From a virus: 47,219 bases of DNA. The stretch is from IMG/VR virus record IMGVR_UViG_3300007734_000704, positions 1 to 47,219 of that record. One strand, 5' to 3'. Numbering within the stretch: position 1 is the first letter of the stretch; each line of letters starts with the position of its first letter. Below, piece by piece: positions 24,136 through 31,859 of this stretch. The notes beneath the pieces were generated by a model. The model was not told the origin of the DNA, searched no databases, and was given only the letters and a program-made list of their open reading frames with translations. The translations under genes were made by a program, and so were the position numbers.

Positions 24136-25093
24136 CACACCTGATAAAATTCTAATAATAGATGGTCTTAATCTGTTCTTCAGAGCATATCTTATGGACC
24201 CATCCCTTGGACCTAACGGCGACCCTGTTGGAGGAATAAAGGGAACGTTTAAAATCCTACAAAAAATGGTTAGGGAAACAGAGCCCGATAAGATCTTCTT
24301 TTGTTGGGATGGACACAAATCTTCTATACGAAGAAGAGCTATCAATAGCAATTACAAGGAGGGTAGAAAACCTGTCCGGCTAAACAGAACATTTGGAGAG
24401 TTGAGCGAGGAAGATGAAAGAAAGAATAAGTATTGGCAAAATTCTAGGGTAATGGAATATTTAAATGAGATGCCGATAGCACAAATTTATCTAGACTTTG
24501 TTGAGGCAGATGATATCATTTCTATTCTTTGCAGAGAACTTCCGAACGATAATAAAGTTATCGTATCCAACGATAAAGACTTCTTGCAACTTCTAAATTC
24601 TACAACATTTTTATATAGGCCCTGTAAGGAAGAAACCTATGATGTTGATAAGGTTGTAGGAGAATTTGATATTCATCCTAATAATTTTGCTCTTGCGAGA
24701 GCGTTTGTTGGTGATGCCTCTGATAATTTACCAGGAGCAGAGGGAGTTGGGATTAAGACCATGGCTAAGAGGTTTCCGAGTCTTCGAGAAGAAAAATCTG
24801 TGATGTTGACTGAAATCTTCGATGCGTGCAAGAATGTTGCCAAGCCGCTGCAACTCCATAGTTCAATTCTAAAATCAGAATCCCTTATCCGAGAAAACTA
24901 TGAAATGATGCAGTTATATTCTCCGTCTGTATCTATTGATACAACAACAAAGACAAGAGATATAATCGACAACTACCCATCCTCGTTTAATAAGACGAAC
25001 ATCCGTAAGTTCATGATGGAAGATGGGACTGGTAACTATTCTTGGGCTGAGTTATTCGCTAGACTGAACAAGGTCTCATTACACAATAAATAA
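24128..25093 (+). CDS. rnh: 5'-3' exonuclease / RNase H (FEN-like)
   Basis: 321 residues, near T4 RNase H (305). Acidic active-site motifs run in the FEN order: IIDGLNLFFRA (9-20), a K-R-rich helical-arch region, VEADDIIS, SNDKDFLQL, and a helix-three-turn VGDASDNLPGAEGVGIKTM DNA-binding motif. The enzyme removes RNA primers and 5' flaps from Okazaki fragments. It starts within the last codons of uvsX, and the helicase follows 8 bases later. Together with the stand-alone polymerase at 20050 it covers the two main activities of DNA polymerase I. Confidence 0.9.
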   Translation: MNNTPDKILIIDGLNLFFRAYLMDPSLGPNGDPVGGIKGTFKILQKMVRETEPDKIFFCWDGHKSSIRRRAINSNYKEGRKPVRLNRTFGELSEEDERKNKYWQNSRVMEYLNEMPIAQIYLDFVEADDIISILCRELPNDNKVIVSNDKDFLQLLNSTTFLYRPCKEETYDVDKVVGEFDIHPNNFALARAFVGDASDNLPGAEGVGIKTMAKRFPSLREEKSVMLTEIFDACKNVAKPLQLHSSILKSESLIRENYEMMQLYSPSVSIDTTTKTRDIIDNYPSSFNKTNIRKFMMEDGTGNYSWAELFARLNKVSLHNK

Positions 25094-25101
25094 GGAAACA
25101 A

Positions 25102-26469
25102 ATGAGTAATAACCAAATAGATTTTTCTAAATTTGGGAAATCGTTTCAAGAACGATTGACACAGTTAATATTTCAGGACAGACAGTTTGCAGATCAGCTA
25201 AGAGAGGTTTTGGATCTTAATTTCTTTGAGTTGAAATACCTCCAATTCTTTTGCAAGAAGTTGTTTGAATATAGAGACAAGTACGATATGTATCCGTCAA
25301 ATTCAACAATGACGACGATTCTTCGTACAGAATTAGAGGACGATAATGATGCTCTTAACAAACAAATAAGAGACTACTTTGCTAGGATAACGGCGTCACC
25401 AGAGATAGAAGATGAGGAATATATCAAAGATACCTCTCTAGACTTCTGTCGTCGCCAAAAAATTAAGGAAGCTCTCGTTAAGAGTGCCGCTCTTATGGGT
25501 AAGTCTACCTCGTTAGATGAAATTGGGACCATTGTGACAAATGCTCTTAAGTTGGGAACAGACAACAACTTTGGATATGATTATAAACTAGATTTCGAAA
25601 AAAGATTCCTCCTAAAAGATCGAAATCCTGTCTCTACTGGGTGGCCACAGATTGATGCTATTACAAAAGGCGGGTTTGGAAGAGGGGAATTAACAGTAGC
25701 AGTCGCCCCAACCGGGGCTGGAAAGACTCACCTGTTAGTACACCTAGGGGCTCAGGCGCTCAAGGCAGGTCTACACGTACTTCACTACACCCTTGAATTG
25801 TCCGATACGATTATAGCCGGAAGATACGATGCGTGTTTAACTGGAGTTCCATTATCTGAGCTTATGAATGAAAAGGATACGGTGCTTGAGGGTATTAAAG
25901 ATTTAAAAGGCAAGCTTATTATTAAGGAATATCCAACAAAATCAGCCTCAACAATAACAATAAAAAATCATGCCAAGAGAGTTATATCAATGGGTCAAAA
26001 GGTTGATATGATCATAGTAGATTATGGAGACCTATTGAAACCAACTGTTGTGTATAAAGAAAAGAGAACAGAGTTGGAATCTATCTATGAAGAGCTGAGA
26101 GCAATGGCTCAGGAATTTACTTGTCCAATTATAACAGCCTCTCAAACAAATAGATCCGGGTTAAACGCAGAGATTGTTACGATGGAGTCGATTTCTGAGG
26201 CATTTAATAAGTGCTTTGTGGCCGACTTCATCTTCTCATTATCGAGAACGATGGATGATAAAAAGACTAATTCTGGCAGGTTCTTTGTTGCTAAGAACCG
26301 AAACGGACCAGATGGTATCGTTATGCCAATTTTTATGGATACTTCTGTAGTTAAGATTGAAGTTCTAGATGAACCAAATGAACCAGAACAGGAACCAATG
26401 AAATTAACAAGAGTAAGAAACAAGAGTAAGAAACAAGAAATCTTTGATAAATATCGGACTGCAAAATAG
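25102..26469 (+). CDS. gp41: Replicative DNA helicase (gp41/DnaB-type)
   Basis: 455 residues, near T4 gp41 (475). Walker A VAPTGAGKTH is at 201-210, after the STGWPQIDAITKGGFGRGEL entry loop typical of DnaB-like helicases; Walker B lies in MIIVDYGDLL; PIITASQTNRSG is the H3/Gln sensor region; and FVADFIFSLSRT followed by FFVAKNRNGPDG gives the C-terminal Arg-finger area. The N-terminal about 150 residues are helical, as in the hexamer collar. It unwinds the fork ahead of the polymerase and recruits primase (not in this window). RBS AAGGA is present. Confidence 0.93.
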   Translation: MSNNQIDFSKFGKSFQERLTQLIFQDRQFADQLREVLDLNFFELKYLQFFCKKLFEYRDKYDMYPSNSTMTTILRTELEDDNDALNKQIRDYFARITASPEIEDEEYIKDTSLDFCRRQKIKEALVKSAALMGKSTSLDEIGTIVTNALKLGTDNNFGYDYKLDFEKRFLLKDRNPVSTGWPQIDAITKGGFGRGELTVAVAPTGAGKTHLLVHLGAQALKAGLHVLHYTLELSDTIIAGRYDACLTGVPLSELMNEKDTVLEGIKDLKGKLIIKEYPTKSASTITIKNHAKRVISMGQKVDMIIVDYGDLLKPTVVYKEKRTELESIYEELRAMAQEFTCPIITASQTNRSGLNAEIVTMESISEAFNKCFVADFIFSLSRTMDDKKTNSGRFFVAKNRNGPDGIVMPIFMDTSVVKIEVLDEPNEPEQEPMKLTRVRNKSKKQEIFDKYRTAK

Positions 26470-26476
26470 AATCAAA

Positions 26477-26484
26477 CTATTTAT
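26477..26484 (+). promoter_or_regulatory. Putative late promoter motif before peptidoglycan-binding gene
   Basis: CTATTTAT, 21 bases before the start codon, preceded by AAA. The downstream gene switches from replication to a virion or lysis-type product, in keeping with a late promoter at this boundary. Confidence 0.5.
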
Positions 26485-26505
26485 GAAACACAGGAGAAAC
26501 TTTAC

Positions 26506-27078
26506 ATGCAATATGGCTCTTTAAGAAAAATAATTATGGAAGAGATTAAGAAGGTCCTAAATGAACAGGATGCTGGCAGAAAACTTGGACCAAGCGCAGG
26601 CGAACTTGCTTCGAAGGGAGCAGAACATTATACTAGTCGAATCGAGAATAGCCCGATTGGACAACTACAATCAGACCTAATCAAAATGGGATATGATGTT
26701 ACCGGAGAAAACGGCACCAAGAATAAACCAGATGGATATCTTGGGCCAAAGACTCTTGCTGCCATAAGTAAGGTAACAAAAAAGAAATGCACCAAGGAAG
26801 AAGTACTTGGTAATCTTCCTATCTTCACAAAAGTTGTCGCTAAGGCGAATGCCAGAAAAGACGCCTTTGCAAAGACGGTTGATTCTGAGGATAAGCTAAG
26901 TGCTGCCACAAAACCAGAAAGAAATGTAGTTCCTACCAGCCCCGTGAATGACGATCTCGATTCCACTGTTAAGGATGTTCCTACTCGTATTCCAAAAACA
27001 GGTAGTGGATTTGGACCAAGAGAAAAAATGGAAGAGACTCTTCTTAAGTCTCTAAAGTCTCTCCTACAAAAAATATAA
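26506..27078 (+). CDS. Peptidoglycan-binding-domain protein with capsid-targeting-like N-terminus
   Basis: 190 residues. Residues 50-90 (GQLQSDLIKMGYDV, then KPDGYLGPKTLAAI) fit the PG_binding_1 fold: LQ...L...GY.V...DG..G..T..AI. The N-terminus, LRKIIMEEIKKVLNE, is an amphipathic helix ending in L-N-E, a possible prohead protease site of the (L/I)-x-E type. No catalytic lysin domain is present. It may be a virion protein that touches the cell wall, or an accessory of the lysis module. It is monocistronic between a CTATTTAT motif and the RNR promoter. RBS CAGGAG. Confidence 0.65.
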   Translation: MQYGSLRKIIMEEIKKVLNEQDAGRKLGPSAGELASKGAEHYTSRIENSPIGQLQSDLIKMGYDVTGENGTKNKPDGYLGPKTLAAISKVTKKKCTKEEVLGNLPIFTKVVAKANARKDAFAKTVDSEDKLSAATKPERNVVPTSPVNDDLDSTVKDVPTRIPKTGSGFGPREKMEETLLKSLKSLLQKI

Positions 27079-27087
27079 TTGTCCTAG

Positions 27088-27117
27088 TTGACAACCTAAC
27101 ACGACCCGCGCTATACT
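27088..27117 (+). promoter_or_regulatory. Sigma70-like promoter of ribonucleotide reductase
   Basis: TTGACA (27088-27093), 18-bp spacer, TATACT (27112-27117), 28 bases before the nrdJ start codon. It lies in the short gap after the preceding stop and is the best consensus match in the window. Confidence 0.8.
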
Positions 27118-27145
27118 ACATGAACACCATACAACAGGGGTTTTA

Positions 27146-29002
27146 ATGGATATTTCACAGAAAATTTTGAGCGATATTACTCATCATATGAAGTATGCTC
27201 GCTATCTTAGAGAAGAGCTTAGAAGAGAGACATACGAGGAAACAGTAGATAGAAATATGCAAATGCATATCCGCAAATTTCCGGAGCTTGCAGAACAAAT
27301 TAAAGAGGCGTATCAGTTTGTCCTTCAAAGGAAGGTCTTGCCCTCGATGAGGTCGATGCAATTTGCTGGAAAGGCAATTGATGTTTGTCCGTCAAGAATC
27401 TTTAATTGTGCATTTACCGCTGTGGACGATTTTAGAGCATTCAATGAAATCATGTTTCTCCTCCTAGGTGGAACAGGAGTGGGATATTCAGTTCAGAAAC
27501 ATCACGTTGAAAAGCTTCCAGAAATAAAGAAACCAAATAATAGACGGAAGCGAAGATACCTTGTTGGCGATAGTATCGAGGGTTGGGCCGATGCGGTTAA
27601 GGCGTTAATGCGATCTTATTTCGAGGGCGGATCAAGTCTATCATTCGATTTTAGAGATATTAGAGCTAAGGGCTCTAGGTTAATTACCGCTGGCGGCAAA
27701 GCGCCAGGCCCACAGCCATTAAAGGAATGTCTATTAAAAATAGAGGGGGTTTTAAATGGGAAGGAAGAGGGAGATAAACTTCAACCAATTGAGGTTCATG
27801 ATATTATCTGCTACATTGCTGATGCCGTACTTGCAGGTGGAATTAGGCGCTCTGCTCTTATCTGCTTATTTAGCGCAGATGATGATGAAATGATTTCTGC
27901 CAAGTCTGGGAATTGGTCCGAGACTCACCCTCATCGAGGAAGAGCAAACAACTCAGCAGTAATTCTTAGACACCGTATCACCAAGGATTATTTTCTCGGA
28001 ATTTGGGACAGAATAAGGGCTTCCGGAGCTGGCGAGCCAGGAATCTTCTTTACCAATGACAAGGAGTGGGGGACAAATCCGTGTGCAGAAATTGCATTGA
28101 GAAGTAATCAATTTTGTAATCTTGTAGAAACAAACGTTAGCGATCTTGAATCTCAAGAGGACTTCAATGCTAGAGTAAGAGCGGCATCATTTATAGGTAC
28201 ACTACAAGCCTCATACACCGACTTCCATTATCTCAGGGATGTGTGGCGTAGGACAACCGAGAAAGAGGCTCTGCTTGGCATTGGAATGACCGGGATAGCC
28301 TCGAACAAGGTGACAGAGCTCGATATGGGACAAGCAGCCCTGATAGCAATTGAAGAAAATAAAAGGGTTGCAGCCCTGATCGGAATTAACCAGGCGGCGA
28401 GAATAACCACTGTTAAGCCATCTGGGACCACAAGTTTAATTCTTGGAACATCTAGCGGTGTTCATGCCTGGCATAACGATTTCTACATTCGGAGACTTCG
28501 TGTTGGAAAGGGAGAAGCGATTTACAGATACCTGTCTGATAACCACCCAGAACTCGTTGAAGATGAATATTTTAGACCACACGATTCTGCTGTTATTTCT
28601 GTTCCGCAAAAAGCTCCATCTGGAGCCATCCTTAGAACAGAAAATGAGATAGATCTCCTAGAAAGAATTAAGAAAATTCATAATAGCTGGATAAAGCCTG
28701 GGCATTTAAAGGGACAAAACACCCATAACGTCTCTGCAACAATAGCTATTAAGGATAGCGGATGGGATGAAGTTGGGGAATGGATGTGGAATAATAGAAA
28801 TTATTATTCAGGTCTTAGTGTCATTCCACACGATGGTGGAAACTATAGACAAATGCCGTTTACAGATTGTTCCGAGGGGGAGTTTGAATCTCTTATGGAA
28901 ACACTAAAAAATGTGGATCTCTCAATGGTCTTTGAGACGGATGATGAAACAAATCTACAGGGAGAAATAGCTTGTAGTGGCGGGGCTTGTGAGCTAAAAT
29001 GA
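27146..29002 (+). CDS. nrdJ: Class II (B12-dependent) ribonucleotide reductase
   Basis: 618 residues, related to the monomeric Lactobacillus RTPR type. The redox and radical cysteines are in place: C88 (SRIFNCAF), C313 in TNPCAEIAL (thiyl radical Cys) and C324 in NQFCNLVE; the C313-C324 spacing of 11 equals that of RTPR C408-C419. The C-terminal pair C610/C615 (ACSGGACELK) has the RTPR tail spacing and would be reduced by thioredoxin, possibly the one at 45438. LLGGTGVGYSVQ and TVKPSGTTSLILGTSSGVH are nucleotide and cofactor loops. It makes deoxynucleotides and needs adenosylcobalamin, but no oxygen and no small subunit. RBS AGGGG. Confidence 0.93.
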   Translation: MDISQKILSDITHHMKYARYLREELRRETYEETVDRNMQMHIRKFPELAEQIKEAYQFVLQRKVLPSMRSMQFAGKAIDVCPSRIFNCAFTAVDDFRAFNEIMFLLLGGTGVGYSVQKHHVEKLPEIKKPNNRRKRRYLVGDSIEGWADAVKALMRSYFEGGSSLSFDFRDIRAKGSRLITAGGKAPGPQPLKECLLKIEGVLNGKEEGDKLQPIEVHDIICYIADAVLAGGIRRSALICLFSADDDEMISAKSGNWSETHPHRGRANNSAVILRHRITKDYFLGIWDRIRASGAGEPGIFFTNDKEWGTNPCAEIALRSNQFCNLVETNVSDLESQEDFNARVRAASFIGTLQASYTDFHYLRDVWRRTTEKEALLGIGMTGIASNKVTELDMGQAALIAIEENKRVAALIGINQAARITTVKPSGTTSLILGTSSGVHAWHNDFYIRRLRVGKGEAIYRYLSDNHPELVEDEYFRPHDSAVISVPQKAPSGAILRTENEIDLLERIKKIHNSWIKPGHLKGQNTHNVSATIAIKDSGWDEVGEWMWNNRNYYSGLSVIPHDGGNYRQMPFTDCSEGEFESLMETLKNVDLSMVFETDDETNLQGEIACSGGACELK

Positions 29003-29550
29003 TAACCTCCTCAAATATTATAGGTGGGAATGGAATAAGGAACGAGAGAGATTTTTATCCAACTCCACCAGAAGCAACAAAAGTTCTGTTGGATAATATA
29101 GATTGGCCCAAATCCGTTATTATCCTCGAACCAGCTTGTGGTGATGGAGCAATGGCTAATGTCCTTGCATCGTATTTTGATGAGGTAAAGAGCTCTGATA
29201 TCGAAACCGGAGATGATTTTTTAACAATTGATCTATCTCTGAAGGAATTTAAGTGTGATGGGATCATAACAAATCCTCCATTCTGCTTAGCTGAAGCTTT
29301 TATCAAAAAGTCTCTTGACAACTGTTCTTATGTCGCGATGTTAACAAAATCTACTTTTTGGCACGCTAAATCTAGAACCAAACTATTTGAAAAATATAAA
29401 CCCTCAAAGATATTGGCGTTAAATTGGAGACCACAATTTGGAGGCGAAAAACACTCCAAATCTTCGCCAACAATGGATTTTATATGGACCGTATGGGAGC
29501 CGCGAACCAACAATAATACAATTTACAAAGTTGTTGGTAGGGGCAATTAG
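28999..29550 (+). CDS. DNA adenine-N6 methyltransferase-like protein
   Basis: 183 residues. DFYPTPP (18-24) is followed by the SAM-binding motif I, LEPACGDGAM (43-52), and the catalytic NPPF (92-95) of N6-adenine methyltransferases. The family is the compact phage type without a separate target recognition domain. It is coupled to nrdJ by ATGA overlap, so both share the promoter at 27088. It may protect phage DNA from restriction; the target site cannot be read from the sequence. Modification of RNA or protein (as for some NPPF enzymes) is an alternative. Confidence 0.8.
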   Translation: MITSSNIIGGNGIRNERDFYPTPPEATKVLLDNIDWPKSVIILEPACGDGAMANVLASYFDEVKSSDIETGDDFLTIDLSLKEFKCDGIITNPPFCLAEAFIKKSLDNCSYVAMLTKSTFWHAKSRTKLFEKYKPSKILALNWRPQFGGEKHSKSSPTMDFIWTVWEPRTNNNTIYKVVGRGN

Positions 29551-29562
29551 TCATACAAGTTA

Positions 29563-29570
29563 CTATTTAT
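29563..29570 (+). promoter_or_regulatory. Putative late promoter motif before holin-like gene
   Basis: CTATTTAT, 21 bases before the start codon, preceded by TTA; the same spacing as at 26477 and within two bases of that at 4333. It would uncouple the holin-like gene from the upstream RNR-methyltransferase operon. Confidence 0.5.
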
Positions 29571-29591
29571 ACTATTAGTTAGGAGATTATT

Positions 29592-29837
29592 ATGAGTGTT
29601 GAAAATTGGATTGCCTTTGTCGGGCTAGCCTTGACTATAGTTGGTACGTTACTCGGAGTATCATGGAAACTTCATAATGAAATGTCCTCCGTTAAACTTT
29701 CAGTAGAAAAATTGCTTATAAAATTTGAACAAGTAGAAAAAATTGAAAAAAGAGTTGAAAGATTGGAAAAGAAAGTATTCCGCCTTGATTTAATTGATCA
29801 TCCTCCACAAAAAAATTCAGACGCAATAATTGCATAA
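29592..29837 (+). CDS. Small membrane protein with coiled coil, holin-like
   Basis: 81 residues. One N-terminal membrane segment (about 5-26, WIAFVGLALTIVGTLLGVSW) is followed by a coiled coil (about 33-70) of heptad-like Leu/Val/Glu/Lys pattern with EKIEKRVERLEKKV. This layout is common in small phage proteins of the holin/XhlA kind. No signal peptidase site or lipobox is seen. Location behind a CTATTTAT motif suggests late expression and supports a lysis role, but a membrane-anchored superinfection factor would look the same. RBS TAGGAG. Confidence 0.55.
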   Translation: MSVENWIAFVGLALTIVGTLLGVSWKLHNEMSSVKLSVEKLLIKFEQVEKIEKRVERLEKKVFRLDLIDHPPQKNSDAIIA

Positions 29838-29850
29838 ATTTTAGATCCTC

Positions 29851-29879
29851 TTGACAAGATACGCTATTCCAGCTACACT
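29851..29879 (+). promoter_or_regulatory. Sigma70-like promoter of a small-gene operon
   Basis: TTGACA (29851-29856), 17-bp spacer, TACACT (29874-29879), 20 bases before the ATG at 29899. The -35 TTG is in frame with the gene and could be mistaken for its start codon. Confidence 0.7.
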
Positions 29880-29898
29880 GGAATCTGGTGGTTCTAAT

Positions 29899-30144
29899 AT
29901 GAAAATTCTAAACATAGAAACAGTTCACAATAGTTGTGTTCAAAACGAACACGTTGTTTCATTTAACGTGAGCGAGGAAGAGGCCCACGAATTGATGAAA
30001 TGCGTTGCTATAATAGAAATTTATAAGGCAGCGGCATTATCGGCTCTTAATAGAGAAGAAACAGATTCGGAATGGAGAAGTTTTGACTTTAAGCGTAGAG
30101 ACAATATAATACACGTCATACACAAGAGTGGAATGATAGGATAA
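29899..30144 (+). CDS. Small hypothetical protein
   Basis: 81 residues starting MKILNIETVHNS. The start is placed at ATG 29899, after the promoter; an upstream in-frame TTG at 29851 is the -35 box of that promoter and cannot be in the message. The protein has one helical segment with SEEEAHELMKCVAIIEIYKA and a C-terminal beta-like DNIIHVIHKSG. No known motif is recognised. It is the first of five small genes (29899-31162) transcribed together up to the terminator at 31183. The small size and sigma70 promoter suggest an early host-takeover or accessory gene. Confidence 0.6.
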   Translation: MKILNIETVHNSCVQNEHVVSFNVSEEEAHELMKCVAIIEIYKAAALSALNREETDSEWRSFDFKRRDNIIHVIHKSGMIG

Positions 30145-30152
30145 GGAGCAAG

Positions 30153-30404
30153 ATGTTGGTAAGAGTCGGAGAGTTCCGTAAGAAAAACGGAGAAGTTAGG
30201 AAGATGAGATTTCTGAAAATATCGGAGATGTCACGCGAGCAGAAGATAAAAATTGGTCTAACAGAAGACAAGGAAAGTAAAAAAAGAGTCCTTGCCATCG
30301 GATCTGAGACGGTCTATGATGTAGATGCAAAGGACTTCCGTATATTTAACTGGGCGTCCACAACCACAGAAGTGGTTCAAGAAGAACTAGAAATAGAGCT
30401 CTAA
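30153..30404 (+). CDS. Small hypothetical protein
   Basis: 83 residues, basic at the N-terminus (VGEFRKKNGEVRKMRFLKIS) and acidic at the C-terminus (QEELEIEL). The middle, RVLAIGSETVYDVDAKDFRI followed by FNW, looks like a small beta-barrel. RBS AAGGAG lies 5 bases before ATG. It shares the operon begun at 29851. The family is not recognised. Confidence 0.6.
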   Translation: MLVRVGEFRKKNGEVRKMRFLKISEMSREQKIKIGLTEDKESKKRVLAIGSETVYDVDAKDFRIFNWASTTTEVVQEELEIEL

Positions 30405-30421
30405 CAAACAAAAGGAGAACA

Positions 30422-30664
30422 ATGAGCGAGAAGACAAAGGAACAACATGTAGTGGATTATGTTACCTCGGTGGCAGCACTAGACGATGCTATTAAACCAT
30501 ATAGAGAACAAAAGACAGATCTTAGAAAGTCATACGTTGAAAACGGATGGTTATCTAAGGAAGAAATTAAGACGGCCCTAAAGGCATATAAACTCCGCAA
30601 GGATAACCAGGATATGGATCAGTTAACAGAAATGTTTGATATGATGCCCGGAGAAGAAGAATGA
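30422..30664 (+). CDS. Small helical protein, possibly GapR-like
   Basis: 80 residues, two or three helices. The pattern of a first helix, REQKTDLRKSYVENGWLSKE, and a second, ALKAYKLRKDNQDMDQL, resembles the fold of GapR/DUF2312 DNA-binding proteins (E-E-K/D..I...Y..A..NG.......K...LRK). This resemblance is by eye and weak. The C-terminus is acidic. It is followed by a 4-base ATGA overlap with the next gene. RBS AAGGAG. Confidence 0.55.
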   Translation: MSEKTKEQHVVDYVTSVAALDDAIKPYREQKTDLRKSYVENGWLSKEEIKTALKAYKLRKDNQDMDQLTEMFDMMPGEEE

Positions 30665-30912
30665 AATTAAGTCCAATTAATGGATATATTGAGGTGGTAG
30701 AAGTAGTTGAGGAAGCGACCACTGGAGCAGAATTAATGATGGCTTGGGCTAAGAAGCCCGGAGAACTGGTGGTCGTTAGGATTCTCTCTGGCGAGCGGAC
30801 TGGTGCGTTTGCCGTTGTTATTACCTCTACAATCCAAAAGTTTGATTTTAAAGACAAACAGTTTTCCACTATACCTGCGTCGGGTATAATTGGATATTTG
30901 GAGGAGATATAG
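30661..30912 (+). CDS. Small beta-barrel protein, possibly GroES-like
   Basis: 83 residues, beta-rich: INGYIEVVEVVEEATTGAEL, then KKPGELVVVRILSGE, and an end with STIPASGIIGYLEEI. Length, the opening strand pair and the closing I-x-x-x-L-E strand recall GroES and T4 gp31-type co-chaperonins (opening P-L-x-D-R-V-x-V, closing Y-x-I-V...IL). A mobile loop is not obvious; the segment TTGAELMMAWAKK lies where it would be. The assignment is a hypothesis. Coupled to the previous gene by ATGA. Confidence 0.5.
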   Translation: MKLSPINGYIEVVEVVEEATTGAELMMAWAKKPGELVVVRILSGERTGAFAVVITSTIQKFDFKDKQFSTIPASGIIGYLEEI

Positions 30913-30913
30913 T

Positions 30914-31162
30914 ATGACAGTTGAACAATTTCTCAACCAACCAGATCCTTGTGCCACTCTAGAGGAATTCAGACAAGCCTTTGGTGATGAAGCGGCAAAG
31001 GAAGCTTCCAGAAAAATATGGAAAATGACCAAGGACAGAGGTGGAGATCCGAGAGCGGGCGATGTAGCGGTAGAAATGTTGCACGGAACATATGGGTGTC
31101 CGCTAAACAGAACGTCGTGGATAACATTGCTAGGGATAACATTATTAGACCCACAATACTAA
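30914..31162 (+). CDS. Small hypothetical protein
   Basis: 82 residues from ATG 30914 (MTVEQFLNQPD), behind a strong GGAGGAGA ribosome-binding site; an upstream in-frame TTG at 30890 lies within the previous gene. It is helical (TLEEFRQAFGDEAAKEASRK) with a hydrophobic C-terminal stretch (TSWITLLGITLLDPQY) not long enough to be a clear membrane anchor. Last gene of the small operon, 20 bases before the terminator. Not recognised. Confidence 0.6.
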   Translation: MTVEQFLNQPDPCATLEEFRQAFGDEAAKEASRKIWKMTKDRGGDPRAGDVAVEMLHGTYGCPLNRTSWITLLGITLLDPQY

Positions 31163-31182
31163 ACAATCCAATATCCTAGCAC

Positions 31183-31226
31183 AGAACAAGCCACTGAACT
31201 ATTTAATTCAGTGGCTTGTTCTTTTT
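31183..31226 (+). terminator. Intrinsic terminator before metallopeptidase-like gene
   Basis: AGAACAAGCCACTGAA (31183-31198) is perfectly complementary to TTCAGTGGCTTGTTCT (31207-31222), a 16-bp stem with loop CTATTTAA and a following TTTT. It ends the small operon. The loop contains CTATTTA, the putative late promoter motif, so a late transcript for the next gene may begin just behind it. Confidence 0.9.
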
Positions 31227-31236
31227 GGAGGTCAAT

Positions 31237-31587
31237 ATGGATTTTCCTATTATAGTAGAGAATTCTAAGATTCCAGTCATCTTATCGAAGATTGCACCCA
31301 TTGAAATCTATGCAATATCTCTTGGATTATTTATTTTTTGTCGGGATAAATTACCAGAAAAAATTTGGCGTCATGAAATGATTCATTATAGACAACAAAG
31401 AGAACTCTGGTTCTTTATATTTTTTATTCTATACATCTATTATTATTTAAATGGATTATTGGAGTATAGAAATTCTAAATTAGCATATCTTGAATCTCCA
31501 TTTGAAAGAGAGGCACACGATAATCAGACTAACCCATTATACCTGATAAGAAGAAAGAAACATGCCTGGAAAAAATATAGGGATTAA
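31237..31587 (+). CDS. Membrane protein with HExxH zinc-protease-like motif
   Basis: 116 residues from ATG 31237 (RBS TGGAGG; the in-frame TTG at 31216 lies inside the terminator stem). HEMIH (46-50) in the context WRHEMIHYRQQRE is the HExxH zinc motif, and a later PFEREAH (88-94) supplies a candidate third ligand (E90, E92 or H94). One strong hydrophobic segment (about 57-75, WFFIFFILYIYYYLNG) lies between them and a weaker one at 20-36. The pattern H-E-x-x-H...membrane...PFExEA suggests a compact membrane metallopeptidase. Substrate unknown; a lysis or envelope role is inferred from the small size and location. Confidence 0.6.
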   Translation: MDFPIIVENSKIPVILSKIAPIEIYAISLGLFIFCRDKLPEKIWRHEMIHYRQQRELWFFIFFILYIYYYLNGLLEYRNSKLAYLESPFEREAHDNQTNPLYLIRRKKHAWKKYRD

Positions 31588-31590
31588 ATA

Positions 31591-31809
31591 ATGAAAATAC
31601 TAGAAGAAATTATACGGAAAAAAGGCGGGAAGTATTGCTTGTTTTCTAGAAAAAACAACAAGAATCTTGGGTGTTATCCGTCTAAGGCAGGAGCCAAGAA
31701 ACGAGAAAAACAGGTTCAATATTTTAAGCATCTAAGGGAAAGATTGAGGCTTGAGGAAATTATAGTTGAAGAAATCACAAACATAATTCTTTTAGAGATG
31801 CAGTCTTGA
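31591..31809 (+). CDS. Small phage protein, REKQVQYFKH motif
   Basis: 72 residues, very basic. KYCLFSRKNNKNLGCYPSKA followed by KREKQVQYFKH fits a small unit widespread in large phages, G-x-x-Y-x-L-x-S-K...LG-x-x-x-S...A-x-K-R-E-x-Q-V-x-Y-F-K-H, of unknown function that is often seen in virion proteins. The C-terminus, RLEEIIVEEITNIILLE, resembles the putative capsid-targeting helices of other proteins here. Its stop codon overlaps the promoter -35 of purA. RBS is AGGGA. Confidence 0.6.
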   Translation: MKILEEIIRKKGGKYCLFSRKNNKNLGCYPSKAGAKKREKQVQYFKHLRERLRLEEIIVEEITNIILLEMQS

Positions 31810-31834
31810 CTTTCCTCTAAAATCGTAGTATAGT
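31806..31834 (+). promoter_or_regulatory. Sigma70-like promoter of purA
   Basis: TTGACT (31806-31811), 17-bp spacer, TATAGT (31829-31834), 25 bases before the purA start codon, with AGAGG ribosome-binding site between. Confidence 0.75.
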
Positions 31835-31859
31835 CATCAAGTCATAAATAAGAGGTATC

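Noticed and set aside
29851-29898. TTG start for the gene at 29899
   Set aside because: The TTG is the -35 box of a promoter whose transcript begins downstream of it.
31216-31236. TTG start for the HExxH gene
   Set aside because: It lies in the terminator stem; ATG 31237 follows a strong GGAGG.
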